Positions 51,859 through 60,407 of a stretch of DNA of 64,000 nucleotides are shown piece by piece (the stretch's first letter is position 1; every line of letters begins with the position of its first letter). The DNA is from Frondihabitans sp. PhB188 (lineage in GTDB: Bacteria > Actinomycetota > Actinomycetes > Actinomycetales > Microbacteriaceae), in contig NZ_RJUO01000006.1 in assembly GCF_003752365.1 (NCBI RefSeq), positions 124,001 through 188,000 on the forward strand, given 5' to 3'. The notes under the pieces were generated by a model. It worked only from the letters and a program-made list of their open reading frames with translations, did no database searches and had not been told where the DNA came from. A program made the position numbers and the translations under genes.

Positions 51859-51904
51859 CTACTGCATTTGCAGTAGGGCGCAGGACGTACTGCATTTGCC
51901 GTAC
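51859..51904. promoter_or_regulatory. Two TACTGC-N4-GCAGTA operators
   Basis: CTACTGCATTTGCAGTAG at 51859-51876 (8-bp perfect arms) and GTACTGCATTTGCCGTAC at 51887-51904 (one core mismatch), 28 bp apart. They lie about 80-125 bp upstream of the dehydrogenase start and in the divergent gap shared with the gene at 52012. Identical or similar sites are at 59190-59207 and 63630-63645. Confidence 0.78.
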
Positions 51905-52011
51905 TCCGGTCGATCCGCATCGACGATGTCGATCACTGGGCGTAGTCCGAGACTCGTTTCATCACCGCAGTTGCGGCAGAACCACCCCTCGAAACCAGGA
52001 ATGGACTTCTC

Positions 52012-52515
52012 ATGCGCACCCCGAAGATTGTTCTCATTTCCACCGTGTCGGCCGGCGTTCTGGCTTCGGCCGGCTATCTGGCCGTTCTTCCGGAAACGGC
52101 CAACGCCGCGCCGGCGCAGCTCGTCTCCCATGGAGTCAGTACCCAGGAGCAGTCGGCCGCCCTTTTTGATCAGTGGAATGCGGCGCTGGCAACTGGTGAC
52201 TCGAAAAAGGTCAACGCGTTGTACTCCTCGGACGCGCTTCTGCTGCCTACGGTCGCCGCGGAGATGTTCGACACCTCATCGGAGCGCACCGGCTACTTCA
52301 CCCACTTCTTGGAAAATAACCCGTCCGGGATCATCACGGAGAGCACCTCGAAAAGGCTCGGACCCGGATCCATTGAGAACTCCGGTCTCTACACGTTCAC
52401 CATGAGAAAGACTGGTCAGGTGATCCCGGCCCGTTTCACCTTCATCTACGAGTACCAGCACGGCCAGTGGAAAATCATCGCCCACCACTCGTCCCGGGTG
52501 CCGGAGGCCAACTAG
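52012..52515 (+). CDS. Secreted SgcJ/EcaC (SnoaL-like fold) protein
   Basis: 167 residues. Signal peptide MRTPKIVLISTVSAGVLASA with cleavage near ANA-AP. Mature domain: LFDQWNAALATGDSKKVNALYSSDALLLPT...RTGYFTHFLENNPSGII...FTFIYEYQHGQWKIIAHHSS, the nuclear-transport-factor-2/SnoaL fold of the SgcJ/EcaC family. Role unknown; binding of a small ligand outside the membrane is plausible. It is divergent from the P450 operon and may share its operators. Confidence 0.88.
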   Translation: MRTPKIVLISTVSAGVLASAGYLAVLPETANAAPAQLVSHGVSTQEQSAALFDQWNAALATGDSKKVNALYSSDALLLPTVAAEMFDTSSERTGYFTHFLENNPSGIITESTSKRLGPGSIENSGLYTFTMRKTGQVIPARFTFIYEYQHGQWKIIAHHSSRVPEAN

Positions 52516-52537
52516 AACGCATGGCGGGAGCCGCCAA

Positions 52538-53200
52538 TCAGTTGGGTTGCAGACCTGCCCGATAGGCGAATGCCACGAGTTGCGCTCGGTCGCGCGCCCC
52601 GACCTTCGTCATCGCCCGGTTCGCGTGCGTTTTCACAGTGAATGGCGACAAGAACAACTCCGCAGCAATCCCGTCCACGTCCAGGCCGGTCATCATCTTG
52701 AGGACCACGTCACGCTCGCGCGGGGTGACCGCTTCGAACTTCGCGGCCATCTCTTCATCAACCACGGTCGCCGGTTCATCTTTGACTCGTCCAATGAGAG
52801 TCGCAGACGCAGACGGGGACAATGCCCCGCCGCCCGCGACCACCTCCTCGATCGCGGAGATCAGCTCCCGCGGGCCCGCCGCCTTGCTCAAAAAGGCGTT
52901 GGCGCCGGCGCGCAGAGCCGCGAGGACATTGGCGTCCTGCTCGAAAGTGGTCAGCATGATGATCCGAACCTGCTCCGCGGTCCATTGCTCGCGGATCCTC
53001 CGGGTCGCCTCGACACCGTCGATCCCCGGCATGCGGATGTCCATCAGCACCACGTCGACAGGCTGGCTCGCCAGCGCGTCGACGGCACCGAGCCCGTCGG
53101 CGGCTTCCGCGACGATCTCGAACGGCCCATGACGGCCGAGGATCCCGCGGAGCCCGATCCGGATCATCTCCTGATCGTCGACGAGGAGGAGGCGGATCAT
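52538..53200 (-). CDS. NarL/LuxR-type response regulator
   Basis: 220 residues. Receiver domain: LLVDDQEMIRIGLRGIL, phospho-acceptor in VVLMDIRMPG, switch Thr in IIMLTTF, Lys in FLSKAAG. Output: LTPRERDVVLKMMTGLDVDGIAAELFLSPFTVKTHANRAMTKVGARDRAQLV, a LuxR-type helix-turn-helix. ATG 53200 overlaps the kinase stop as ATGA. Last gene of the six-gene operon. Candidate binder of the TACTGC-N4-GCAGTA sites. Confidence 0.95.
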   Translation of the reverse strand: MIRLLLVDDQEMIRIGLRGILGRHGPFEIVAEAADGLGAVDALASQPVDVVLMDIRMPGIDGVEATRRIREQWTAEQVRIIMLTTFEQDANVLAALRAGANAFLSKAAGPRELISAIEEVVAGGGALSPSASATLIGRVKDEPATVVDEEMAAKFEAVTPRERDVVLKMMTGLDVDGIAAELFLSPFTVKTHANRAMTKVGARDRAQLVAFAYRAGLQPN

Positions 53201-54414
53201 GCGACACGTCCGTTCTTCAGGGGCAGGTGGGCGGTCAGCACGAATTCGGTGCCGGTGGAGTTGACAGTCATCGTTCCGGCGCCCGCGGCGACCCGTTCTC
53301 GCATCCCGATGAGGCCGAGGCCGGTGCTCGGCTCGGACGGTTCGAGGCGCTGGCCATTGCGCACGCGGACGACCAGCTTCGCGCCCTCGGCGGCGCATGT
53401 GACGTTCACCGCGCCCCGCCCGTGTTTCTGCGCGTTGGTCAGAGCCTCTTGCAGGATCCGGTACACCGTCAGCTGCGTCGCCGCATCCACGCTGTCGGCG
53501 GGTACCTCGAACTCGGCGTGCAGGTCCATCCCGATCTGCCGGTACGACGCGAACAGTGCCGGAAGCGAGGTGAGATCAGGGACAGGATCGGCGCCACCCT
53601 GCTCGTCATCGGAGCGGAGGAGCACGAGCATCCGCTGCGTCTCGGCAAGGACGTTCCGCACCCCGCTGCGCGCCCGATCGAGCGCCTCGGTGACGTCGGG
53701 AGGGGTGTCGACCAGCGCCATCTCGACGACGCCGAGGTTCATGCTGACGACGGCGACCTCGTGGCCCACGACGTCGTGGAGGTCGCGGGCGATGCGGAGG
53801 CGCTCTTCGGCCACCCGTCGTGTCGCCTCGAGCTCGCGCGTGGCGAGGGCCTCTTCAGCTCTCTGTTCGAGGGAGGCGCTGTAGAGCCGCTGCGCGCGCA
53901 AGCCGGCGCCGATTGCCGACCCTGCGGCCAACGAGACGAGTGTCGCGAAGACGCTGGTGAGCGGGTCCCCGAGGTCGCCGGCGATGATCGTGCCGGCGAG
54001 AGTGGGTGCGACCACCAGTGCGGCAGCCCGGATGGGTCGACCGAAGCGAAGGGTGACGATGAAGACCAGAAAGACGGTGATGCTCCACTCGACCAGAGGC
54101 CCCCACGATCCGATGGCGACGACGAGGGAGCCGAACGAGTTCACGGTCAAGCCGACGAAGGGCCGCTTCGTTGCGATGAGGAGGCCGGCGAGCGTGACCG
54201 CGAGCCCTCCGATCACCAGGATTCCCGGCGAGTCGGCGATCATCCGGATCAATTCCACCGTGAGGCTGAGGGCGATGACTCCGGCGACGATCGCGGGCAG
54301 TACATCGAGCCGCGAGATCCCGTTCCGCGTGACCCGCGGCAGGATGGGCTGACGCGACGAGGGCATGGGTTGATTCTCGCCCCCGAAGAGATGAAGGGTG
54401 CCACGCATTGTCAT
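53197..54414 (-). CDS. NarL-class sensor histidine kinase
   Basis: 405 residues. About five to six membrane helices in the first 170 residues, then HisKA_3 with phospho-acceptor RIARDLHDVVGHEVAVVS, N-box EALTNAQKHG, and G-box GLGLIGMRER. ATG 54414 overlaps the cardiolipin-synthase stop as ATGA; ATG 54366 would lose the coupling. Senses through its membrane region, which has no large extracellular domain, as expected for sensing membrane or lipid state. Confidence 0.94.
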   Translation of the reverse strand: MTMRGTLHLFGGENQPMPSSRQPILPRVTRNGISRLDVLPAIVAGVIALSLTVELIRMIADSPGILVIGGLAVTLAGLLIATKRPFVGLTVNSFGSLVVAIGSWGPLVEWSITVFLVFIVTLRFGRPIRAAALVVAPTLAGTIIAGDLGDPLTSVFATLVSLAAGSAIGAGLRAQRLYSASLEQRAEEALATRELEATRRVAEERLRIARDLHDVVGHEVAVVSMNLGVVEMALVDTPPDVTEALDRARSGVRNVLAETQRMLVLLRSDDEQGGADPVPDLTSLPALFASYRQIGMDLHAEFEVPADSVDAATQLTVYRILQEALTNAQKHGRGAVNVTCAAEGAKLVVRVRNGQRLEPSEPSTGLGLIGMRERVAAGAGTMTVNSTGTEFVLTAHLPLKNGRVA

Positions 54415-55874
54415 TGCACCGCCGAAGTCAGGCGAGCGAGGTTGTCGACGAAGGCGTGCACTCGCCCCCGGCCGTCCCAGTCGGCGAGAGTCAGCTCCGT
54501 CGAGGCCGCACGGTAGTCGTCTTCGAGGGCCCGGAGCCGGTCGGTGAAGTCGCGGCCGCAGATGAGCATCATCACCTCGAAGTCGAGCTGGAACGACCGG
54601 ATGTCCATGTTCGACGACCCGACCACGCAGACGTCGTCGTCGACCGACATGTGCTTCGCGTGCAGGATCGTCGGAGCCCGGTAGAGGTGGATGCGGACTC
54701 CCGCGGCGAGCAGATCGCGGTAGTACGAGTGCTGGGCGTGGAAGACGAAGAACTGGTCGCCTATCTCGCCGACGAACAGCTCGACCTCGACCCCGCGTCG
54801 GGCCGCGGTGACGAGTGCCGCTAGGAGCGACTCGTCGGGCACGAAATACGGGCTGGTGATCGACACGCGCCGCTCGGCCGCGTAGAGCAGCGACGTGAAC
54901 AGCGCCAGGTTGTTCTCGGAGTCGTAAGCCGGCCCGCTCGGGGTGATCTGCGCCGAGAAGGCCTCCGGGCTGGTCGTCATCGTGTCTGTGTCGAGGGAGC
55001 CTGTTTCGGGCAGCTCTCCCGTCTCGCTGAACCAGTCGGTGGTGAACACCCCCTGGAGCTCCTGCACGATCGGTCCGTGAACCTCGACGAGCAGGTCCTT
55101 CCACGCCAGCCCGCGACGCTCGTTCGCTCGACTCTGGTACGACGGATCGATGAGGTTCAGCGACCCCATGAACCCCCGCGTCCCGTCGATGACGACCAGT
55201 TTGCGGTGGTTGCGGAGGTCGGGTCGCTGGTAGTGCCCGCGGAGCGGCTGCACCGGCAGCATCAGCCGCCACCGGGCACCGATCCGGTCGAGCTCGTTCG
55301 TGGCCGACCGGTAGCCGGGATAGCCGCGGGATCCGAGATGATCGAGGAGGACTTTCACGGTCACGCCCCGAGCGATGGCCGCCTCGAGGGCCCGGAACAC
55401 CGGCTCCGTGCTGTCGTCGAGGGCGAGGATGTAGAACTCGACGTGGACGAACTTCTCCGCGCCGTCGATACCGGCCACGAGTGCGTCGATCTGGCCGGGG
55501 AAGTCGGGCAGGAGACGCCCGATGTTGCCGGAGACGAGCGGAAACGCGCCGGTGTTGCGGTTCAGCGTCACGAGCGAGTCGAACCACCCGGGCTCCGAAG
55601 CCGACCGCTCCGCCTGCGCGCGCGCGGTCGTCTCGGTGATGAGATCGCTCATCCGCTGCTGCTTGGCGCGCCTGCCCGCGGGCAGCTTCGGAGACCCGAT
55701 GAGCACGAACAACGCGATGCCGATAAGCGGCAGGACGACGATGACGACGATCCAGGCGAGGGCCGACGAGGGTCTCCGGTTCGGCGGGGCCACGACCAGG
55801 GCGATGAGGAAGAAGATGACCTCCAGGATGATGAACAGGCTCGTGGGGACGGCCGTTCCGAACCACGACAGCAT
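54411..55874 (-). CDS. cls: Cardiolipin synthase (phospholipase D family)
   Basis: 487 residues. N-terminal PLDc_N part with two helices (LFIILEVIFFLIALVVAPPN and ALAWIVVIVVLPLIGIALFV). Two HKD motifs: NHRKLVVIDGTRGFMGSLN and HAKHMSVDDDVCVVGSSNMD, both complete. Catalyses condensation of phosphatidylglycerols (bacterial-type). Overlaps the UbiB-like gene by one base (TGATG) and the kinase gene by four. Confidence 0.94.
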   Translation of the reverse strand: MLSWFGTAVPTSLFIILEVIFFLIALVVAPPNRRPSSALAWIVVIVVLPLIGIALFVLIGSPKLPAGRRAKQQRMSDLITETTARAQAERSASEPGWFDSLVTLNRNTGAFPLVSGNIGRLLPDFPGQIDALVAGIDGAEKFVHVEFYILALDDSTEPVFRALEAAIARGVTVKVLLDHLGSRGYPGYRSATNELDRIGARWRLMLPVQPLRGHYQRPDLRNHRKLVVIDGTRGFMGSLNLIDPSYQSRANERRGLAWKDLLVEVHGPIVQELQGVFTTDWFSETGELPETGSLDTDTMTTSPEAFSAQITPSGPAYDSENNLALFTSLLYAAERRVSITSPYFVPDESLLAALVTAARRGVEVELFVGEIGDQFFVFHAQHSYYRDLLAAGVRIHLYRAPTILHAKHMSVDDDVCVVGSSNMDIRSFQLDFEVMMLICGRDFTDRLRALEDDYRAASTELTLADWDGRGRVHAFVDNLARLTSAVQ

Positions 55875-57805
55875 CAGCTCGGCTGCCGATCGCGAAGAGT
55901 CTGCACGATGGTGCGCAGCAGCAGCAGGCTCGAGAACGCGAACCCGATACCACCCACGAAACCGAGCACAACGCTGCCGTCGTCGCCGCTTCCACCGGCT
56001 TGGGCGGCAAGCAGGATCGCCGAGGCGATGAGCCCGACCGCGCCGACGACCACGAGCAGCGCGCGATTCAGCATGCTCCAGAGCACACGGACGTCTTCCG
56101 GCTCGGACAGCAGGCTGACGCGCGTGCGCAGCTCGCCCTTGCCGAGCGAGCGGAGAACGTCGTCGAGGTCGCCGGGGAGCCGACCGAGCACGGGTGCCAG
56201 GGCGAGTACCTGATCCTGCGCGAAGTCGCGGAGAGAGCTGGGCGAGCTGAACGGCGATTCGATGACGTCGCTGCAGCGGGCGATGCCGCCGATGAGGTCG
56301 TAATCGGGGGAGATGACCTCGAGAGTGCCGATGGTCGTGTAGAGGGTGCGGAACAGTGCCGTGATCGACCGGGGAAGACTGATCCCGTAGTCGCGAAAGA
56401 CGAAGACGATTTCACCGATCGCCGCCGGGTTGAGGCGATCACCGGGCAGGATCGCGCGGGTGAGCAGCTGGGCGAGATCGCGATCGAGGGCTTCGGTGTC
56501 GACGCGGGTCGTCGCGGCGCCGAGGCGGAGGGCGGCGCTGCGCATCAAAGCCGGATTCTCGCGCTGGAGCCCCTGGAAGAGGTCGAGTACCCCGGCCTGC
56601 TCGAACCGGTTCAGACGTCCGGTGGCGCCGAAGTCGATGAGGCCGAGGCGGCCATCCGGCTGGAGGAACACGTTGCCGGCGTGCGGATCGGCGTGGAACT
56701 TCGCGCCGCCCAGCATGTCCTTGATCATGACGGAGAGCAGAGCGTCGGCGAGCTCCCTGCGCCGCCGGGGCGTGATGTCGTCGAAGATGGCGGGCGTGCG
56801 GATGCTGCCGCCGGGGATGCGCTCCTGCACGAGCACGCGGCTCGTCGTGAACTCGGAGACGATGCCCGGGATCACCATCGGCAGCTCCGCGTCGAGCGAC
56901 GCGCGCGCCGCCTCGCAGTTGGCGGCTTCGAGGCGGAAGTCGAGCTCCTCCCGGGTCGCCTCGGCGAATCCCGCGGTGAGCTCCTTGATACCGAGGGTGC
57001 GTGCCCAGACGGCTCGACGCTCGAGCATCTCGGCCAGTCGCGCGAGGATGTCGAGGTCGCGCTCGAGCGAGCGGCGGATGCCGGGCCGCTGCACCTTGAC
57101 GATCACGGGCCGTCCGTCGAGCAGCTCCGCGAAGTACGTCTGCCCGATGGACGCGGTGGCGACCGGCTCGGCGGAGAACGTCCGGAAGACGGCATCCAGG
57201 GGGCCGAGCTCGTCGGCGAGGACCTGGAGGGCCGCTTCGGGGTCAGCGGGGGCGGCCTGATCCTGCAGTCGTGTCAGCTCGTGCGCGATCGCGGGGGTGA
57301 CGAGTTGCGGCTGAGACGCCATCGCCTGCCCGAGCTTCACGAACAGCCCCCCGGACTGCTCGAACGTCGTCGCCAGCGCGCGGCCGAGACGCGAGCCGCC
57401 ATCGGGGCCGTCGATGCCGGTCACCCCGAGCAGGCCCGAGCGGATCGCGATGGCGCTGACCTGCGCGTAGCGGTTCGAGCGCTCGATGCTGCCGCGGACC
57501 TCACGGACGGGATGCGGAATCCTGAACGGCCGCGGTCGCGCATCCGGGCGCGCGACCAGCTCGATGAGCGTCAGCGCGAGCATCGACAGCGTCACCGCGA
57601 GCGTGAGCCCGAGGGGGAGCCACTCCGGGCCGACTCCGATGGCGTCGCCGGTGATGAACTGCAGGATCCCGATGGTGCCCGACTGGCCGAGGATCACGGC
57701 CAGCGCGGTGGCACCCCAGCGCCCCTTCCGGATGCCGAGGAGACGACGGATCAGGAACCCGGAGAGCAGGACGATGCCCAGCGTGATGAGGGGAAGGATC
57801 AGCAC
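55874..57805 (-). CDS. UbiB/ABC1/AarF-family atypical kinase
   Basis: 643 residues from GTG 57805. Three N-terminal helices, then the UbiB core: KxGQ in LFVKLGQAMASQPQLV, VIVKVQRPG lysine, FHADPHAGNVFL, and LIDFGATGRL. Two helices at the C-terminus. This family is tied to isoprenoid-quinone and lipid metabolism, and eukaryotic members to coenzyme Q and cardiolipin homeostasis. Translation is coupled to both neighbours (GTGCTGA and TGATG overlaps). Confidence 0.94.
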   Translation of the reverse strand: MLILPLITLGIVLLSGFLIRRLLGIRKGRWGATALAVILGQSGTIGILQFITGDAIGVGPEWLPLGLTLAVTLSMLALTLIELVARPDARPRPFRIPHPVREVRGSIERSNRYAQVSAIAIRSGLLGVTGIDGPDGGSRLGRALATTFEQSGGLFVKLGQAMASQPQLVTPAIAHELTRLQDQAAPADPEAALQVLADELGPLDAVFRTFSAEPVATASIGQTYFAELLDGRPVIVKVQRPGIRRSLERDLDILARLAEMLERRAVWARTLGIKELTAGFAEATREELDFRLEAANCEAARASLDAELPMVIPGIVSEFTTSRVLVQERIPGGSIRTPAIFDDITPRRRRELADALLSVMIKDMLGGAKFHADPHAGNVFLQPDGRLGLIDFGATGRLNRFEQAGVLDLFQGLQRENPALMRSAALRLGAATTRVDTEALDRDLAQLLTRAILPGDRLNPAAIGEIVFVFRDYGISLPRSITALFRTLYTTIGTLEVISPDYDLIGGIARCSDVIESPFSSPSSLRDFAQDQVLALAPVLGRLPGDLDDVLRSLGKGELRTRVSLLSEPEDVRVLWSMLNRALLVVVGAVGLIASAILLAAQAGGSGDDGSVVLGFVGGIGFAFSSLLLLRTIVQTLRDRQPS

Positions 57806-58521
57806 GGGAGGCGCCTTTCGGTGGTGTCGGCGTCGAGACGCTCGGTCGTGGCCGAGTCGCGACGAGAGCGGATCAGCATCGACACGCCGATCCCTGTCGC
57901 GATAGTGCCGAAGACGACCCCGCTCACCGCGTTGGCGTGCCCGGGGTCGATGTCCTTCTCGATGGAGAGGAGGGCCGACTGAGTGAGGGTGAGCAGCACG
58001 AGGCCAGCGGCGACGTTGGTGAGTTTGACCGCCTCGGAGAGGAGGTCGCGATTGCGGCGGGCCGAGACGGTGCCGTGGATCGCGAGACCGAGCTCGGCGA
58101 ACGTGATCGCGGCGATGATGACGGCGACCGGCCGGTCGTGGGTGATCTTCTCCGCGGAGGCGAAGAACAGCGGGATGAAGCTGAGCGTATAGAGGAGGGA
58201 GAGGACCGTGACCAGGATCCCGGTGGCCCGATACGCGCGTCGGTGCTGTTCGCGCACGCTCCCGACGGCCCCTTCGGTTGGCGCCGTCTTCCGCCCTGCC
58301 GCGACGTGGGTCCGCACGACGAGGGTCTTGGCCGCGATCACCCCGAGGTTGAAGAGCACGGTGGCAAGGAGGAAGAGGGAGGGGGCGACCAGGAAGAGGG
58401 CGCCCTTCCAGGCCGCCATCGCGAAGCTGCCCGGAATGGACGCCGCGGTTAAGAAGAGCGCACGGCGGGTCTTGTCGCGCAGCAGCGCTCCCGAGCGGAC
58501 CTGCCGGAGAAAAGCGTTCAC
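57799..58521 (-). CDS. Hypothetical multi-pass membrane protein
   Basis: 240 residues from GTG 58521, which overlaps the previous stop as GTGA. About six hydrophobic segments (for example LFLVAPSLFLLATVLFNLGV, LVTVLSLLYTLSFIPLFF, VSGVVFGTIATGIGVSMLI). No family recognised. Lies between the first operon gene and the UbiB-like kinase, so probably works in the same membrane function. Confidence 0.8.
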   Translation of the reverse strand: MNAFLRQVRSGALLRDKTRRALFLTAASIPGSFAMAAWKGALFLVAPSLFLLATVLFNLGVIAAKTLVVRTHVAAGRKTAPTEGAVGSVREQHRRAYRATGILVTVLSLLYTLSFIPLFFASAEKITHDRPVAVIIAAITFAELGLAIHGTVSARRNRDLLSEAVKLTNVAAGLVLLTLTQSALLSIEKDIDPGHANAVSGVVFGTIATGIGVSMLIRSRRDSATTERLDADTTERRLPC

Positions 58522-59093
58522 CGACGGATCGACCGCGACACGGTCTGCCCGTCGCGGAGCGCACGTGCGGCCTCGAGCACCTCCTGAGCGGCCTGCCTCT
58601 GCTCGGCCAGGCGGCCGGACACCGACGCGGTTCGCTTCTTCAGAATGGTCTTCTTCAGCGGAATAGGCAGGAAGCAGTGAGCGACAGCGACCGCGGCGAG
58701 GATGTAATAGGTCAGGCCGCCGCCGTCGAGGTAGGCGAAGACCGCTCCGCCCATGTAGGCGACGCCGACGAGACCGGCGATGATCGCCACGGTGCGCGCC
58801 ACCCGCTCCGGCGAACGCTCCAGGCGATTCACCTCGGTGACCGCGTCGAGGTGTTCTGCTTCGAGCGCATCGAGGGCAGCTCGGTCGGCGATCGCGCGAT
58901 CGCGGCGGAGGAAGAAGGTGGCCGTGCGGCGGTCGAGAATCGTCGGCACGTGATCCTGAAGGGTCCAGCCGAAGAGCTCGAGGGCGGTGAGCCGCTCTTC
59001 CGCCTCGGAGCGGGCGACAGTGATGGTCTGGTAGTCCCAGACGGTGGGGGCCGGTGCGACGGTGTGGTCGGTGGGGGGTGTCGTGATTGTCAT
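58518..59093 (-). CDS. Hypothetical membrane-associated protein, first gene of the six-gene operon
   Basis: 191 residues from ATG 59093, with AAGGAG upstream. N-terminal soluble part VWDYQTITVARSEAEERLTALELFGWTLQDHV with predicted helical coiled coil RAALDALEAEHLDAVTEVNRLERSPERV, two hydrophobic segments (VAIIAGLVGVAYMGGAVFAY and GLTYYILAAVAVAHCFLPI), basic helical tail. Family unknown. The operator at 59190-59207 lies about 97 bp upstream. Confidence 0.78.
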   Translation of the reverse strand: MTITTPPTDHTVAPAPTVWDYQTITVARSEAEERLTALELFGWTLQDHVPTILDRRTATFFLRRDRAIADRAALDALEAEHLDAVTEVNRLERSPERVARTVAIIAGLVGVAYMGGAVFAYLDGGGLTYYILAAVAVAHCFLPIPLKKTILKKRTASVSGRLAEQRQAAQEVLEAARALRDGQTVSRSIRR

Positions 59094-59189
59094 GGGAAAC
59101 TCCTTGATCGTCTGGGGTAGCAACTTGTGCTGCACCTAAAGAGTCTCGAAAAGGGAGCCCTGTGACGTCGTCGATTCGGTCCGGGCCGT

Positions 59190-59207
59190 GTACTGCATTT
59201 GCAGTAG
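59190..59207. promoter_or_regulatory. TACTGC-N4-GCAGTA operator of the six-gene operon
   Basis: GTACTGCATTTGCAGTAG; the core is identical to that of the site at 51859-51876 near the P450 operon. It lies upstream of the gene starting at 59093. Confidence 0.75.
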
Positions 59208-59348
59208 CTCGAGGGTGAGCGCTCCTGCCTCCACAGCGCCTAGGCAAGGCAGCCGACCGTTATGTGGGCGACTCGCCTTGCTCAGGGGCGTCGACTCAGG
59301 ACGCGATGACCTCGGCGTAGTGGCCGGGGGTGGGGCGTGCGGGGCGCT

Positions 59349-60362
59349 TTAGAAAACCGATTCGCCTCCGTCGGAGGGCAGCAGAACGCCGTTGACGTTG
59401 ACCGAGTCGTCGCTGAGCAGGAACGTGACGGATGCCGCAAGCGCTTCCGGTAGGGCTATCGGAACGTCGGCGTGGTGGCTGTCGAGACGCCTCTGCCCCT
59501 CATCGTTTGTGGCTCCGGGCCGCATGCCGGTGAGGGTGCCGCCGGGGGCGACGGAGTTCACGCGGATTCCGTACGGCTCGCACATGAACGCCGTGTTGCG
59601 TGTCACGCCGACGACCGCGTGTTTGGACGCCGTGTAGGCCAGTCCTGCGGAGGAGCCGCGGATGGCTGCTTCGGAGGAGATGTTCACGATCGATCCGCGG
59701 CGGGCGTCGATCATGAGCGGCACGACAGCTCGGGTGAGCTTGATGAGACCGAACACGTTGACGTTGAAGACACGCTCCAGCACGGCGTCGGACACCTCGT
59801 GGATGGGGCTGAAGTCATCGAGCAGACCCGCGACATTTGCCAGCCCGTCCACTCGTCCGTTCGCGGCCTTCAGGATGGCCGCGATGCCGTCTTCCGAGGT
59901 GATGTCCGCCGCCACACCGGTGATGGAGGCGTCCGGCAGGCTCCCCACGAAGGCGTCCAGTCGCTCACGGGAGATGTCGACGGCCACGACGTGACCTCCC
60001 TCACGCGCGACTCGAGAGGCCACGGCGCGTCCGATGCCGGACGCGGCGCCGGTCACGATGACGGTCTGGCCGTCGAAGCGGCCTGAAGAGATCCGCTCGC
60101 GCCATCCCAGCCCTGCGGCCTCGGAGGGATCGGGCAGCCTGCCGCCATTCGCCTGGGCGACCAGGGTCGCCACGAGGCCTTCCGGGGCGTTTCCGCCGGC
60201 CGCGATGAATCTATCGAGAGGAACGTTCCTCAGGAGTGCGAGCGACTTATCGTCCATGCCTCCCTGCGCCGCAATGCCTGCGATTATCTGAGATCCCACG
60301 GGGTGGGCCATCCAGGTGCTCAGTGTGCTGTCGCCGGTGAGGATGATGTCGGTGTCGGTCAT
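59349..60362 (-). CDS. Short-chain dehydrogenase/reductase with N-terminal extension
   Basis: 337 residues. The SDR core starts near residue 95: TVIVTGAASGIGRAVASRVA, NVAGLLDD, catalytic Ser in IVNISSEAAIRGSS and YTASKHAVVG. The first ~90 residues (DIILTGDSTLSTWMAHPVGS...GRLPDPSEAAGLGWR) form an extra domain not found in ordinary SDRs, seen in some actinobacterial oxidoreductases. Substrate unknown. Separated by 45 bp from the DUF3533-like genes upstream. Confidence 0.88.
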   Translation of the reverse strand: MTDTDIILTGDSTLSTWMAHPVGSQIIAGIAAQGGMDDKSLALLRNVPLDRFIAAGGNAPEGLVATLVAQANGGRLPDPSEAAGLGWRERISSGRFDGQTVIVTGAASGIGRAVASRVAREGGHVVAVDISRERLDAFVGSLPDASITGVAADITSEDGIAAILKAANGRVDGLANVAGLLDDFSPIHEVSDAVLERVFNVNVFGLIKLTRAVVPLMIDARRGSIVNISSEAAIRGSSAGLAYTASKHAVVGVTRNTAFMCEPYGIRVNSVAPGGTLTGMRPGATNDEGQRRLDSHHADVPIALPEALAASVTFLLSDDSVNVNGVLLPSDGGESVF

Positions 60363-60407
60363 GATGCGAGTTCTCTTTCTGTCGGAGCGAGGTATCGATA
60401 GTGGGGA

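Noticed and set aside
53227-54516. Plus-strand frame opposite the histidine kinase
   Set aside because: Shadow of the kinase; no domain and no ribosome site.
55999-57982. 660-codon plus-strand frame opposite the UbiB-like gene
   Set aside because: Asp/Glu/Arg/Gly-rich shadow; the real UbiB-like gene is on the minus strand.
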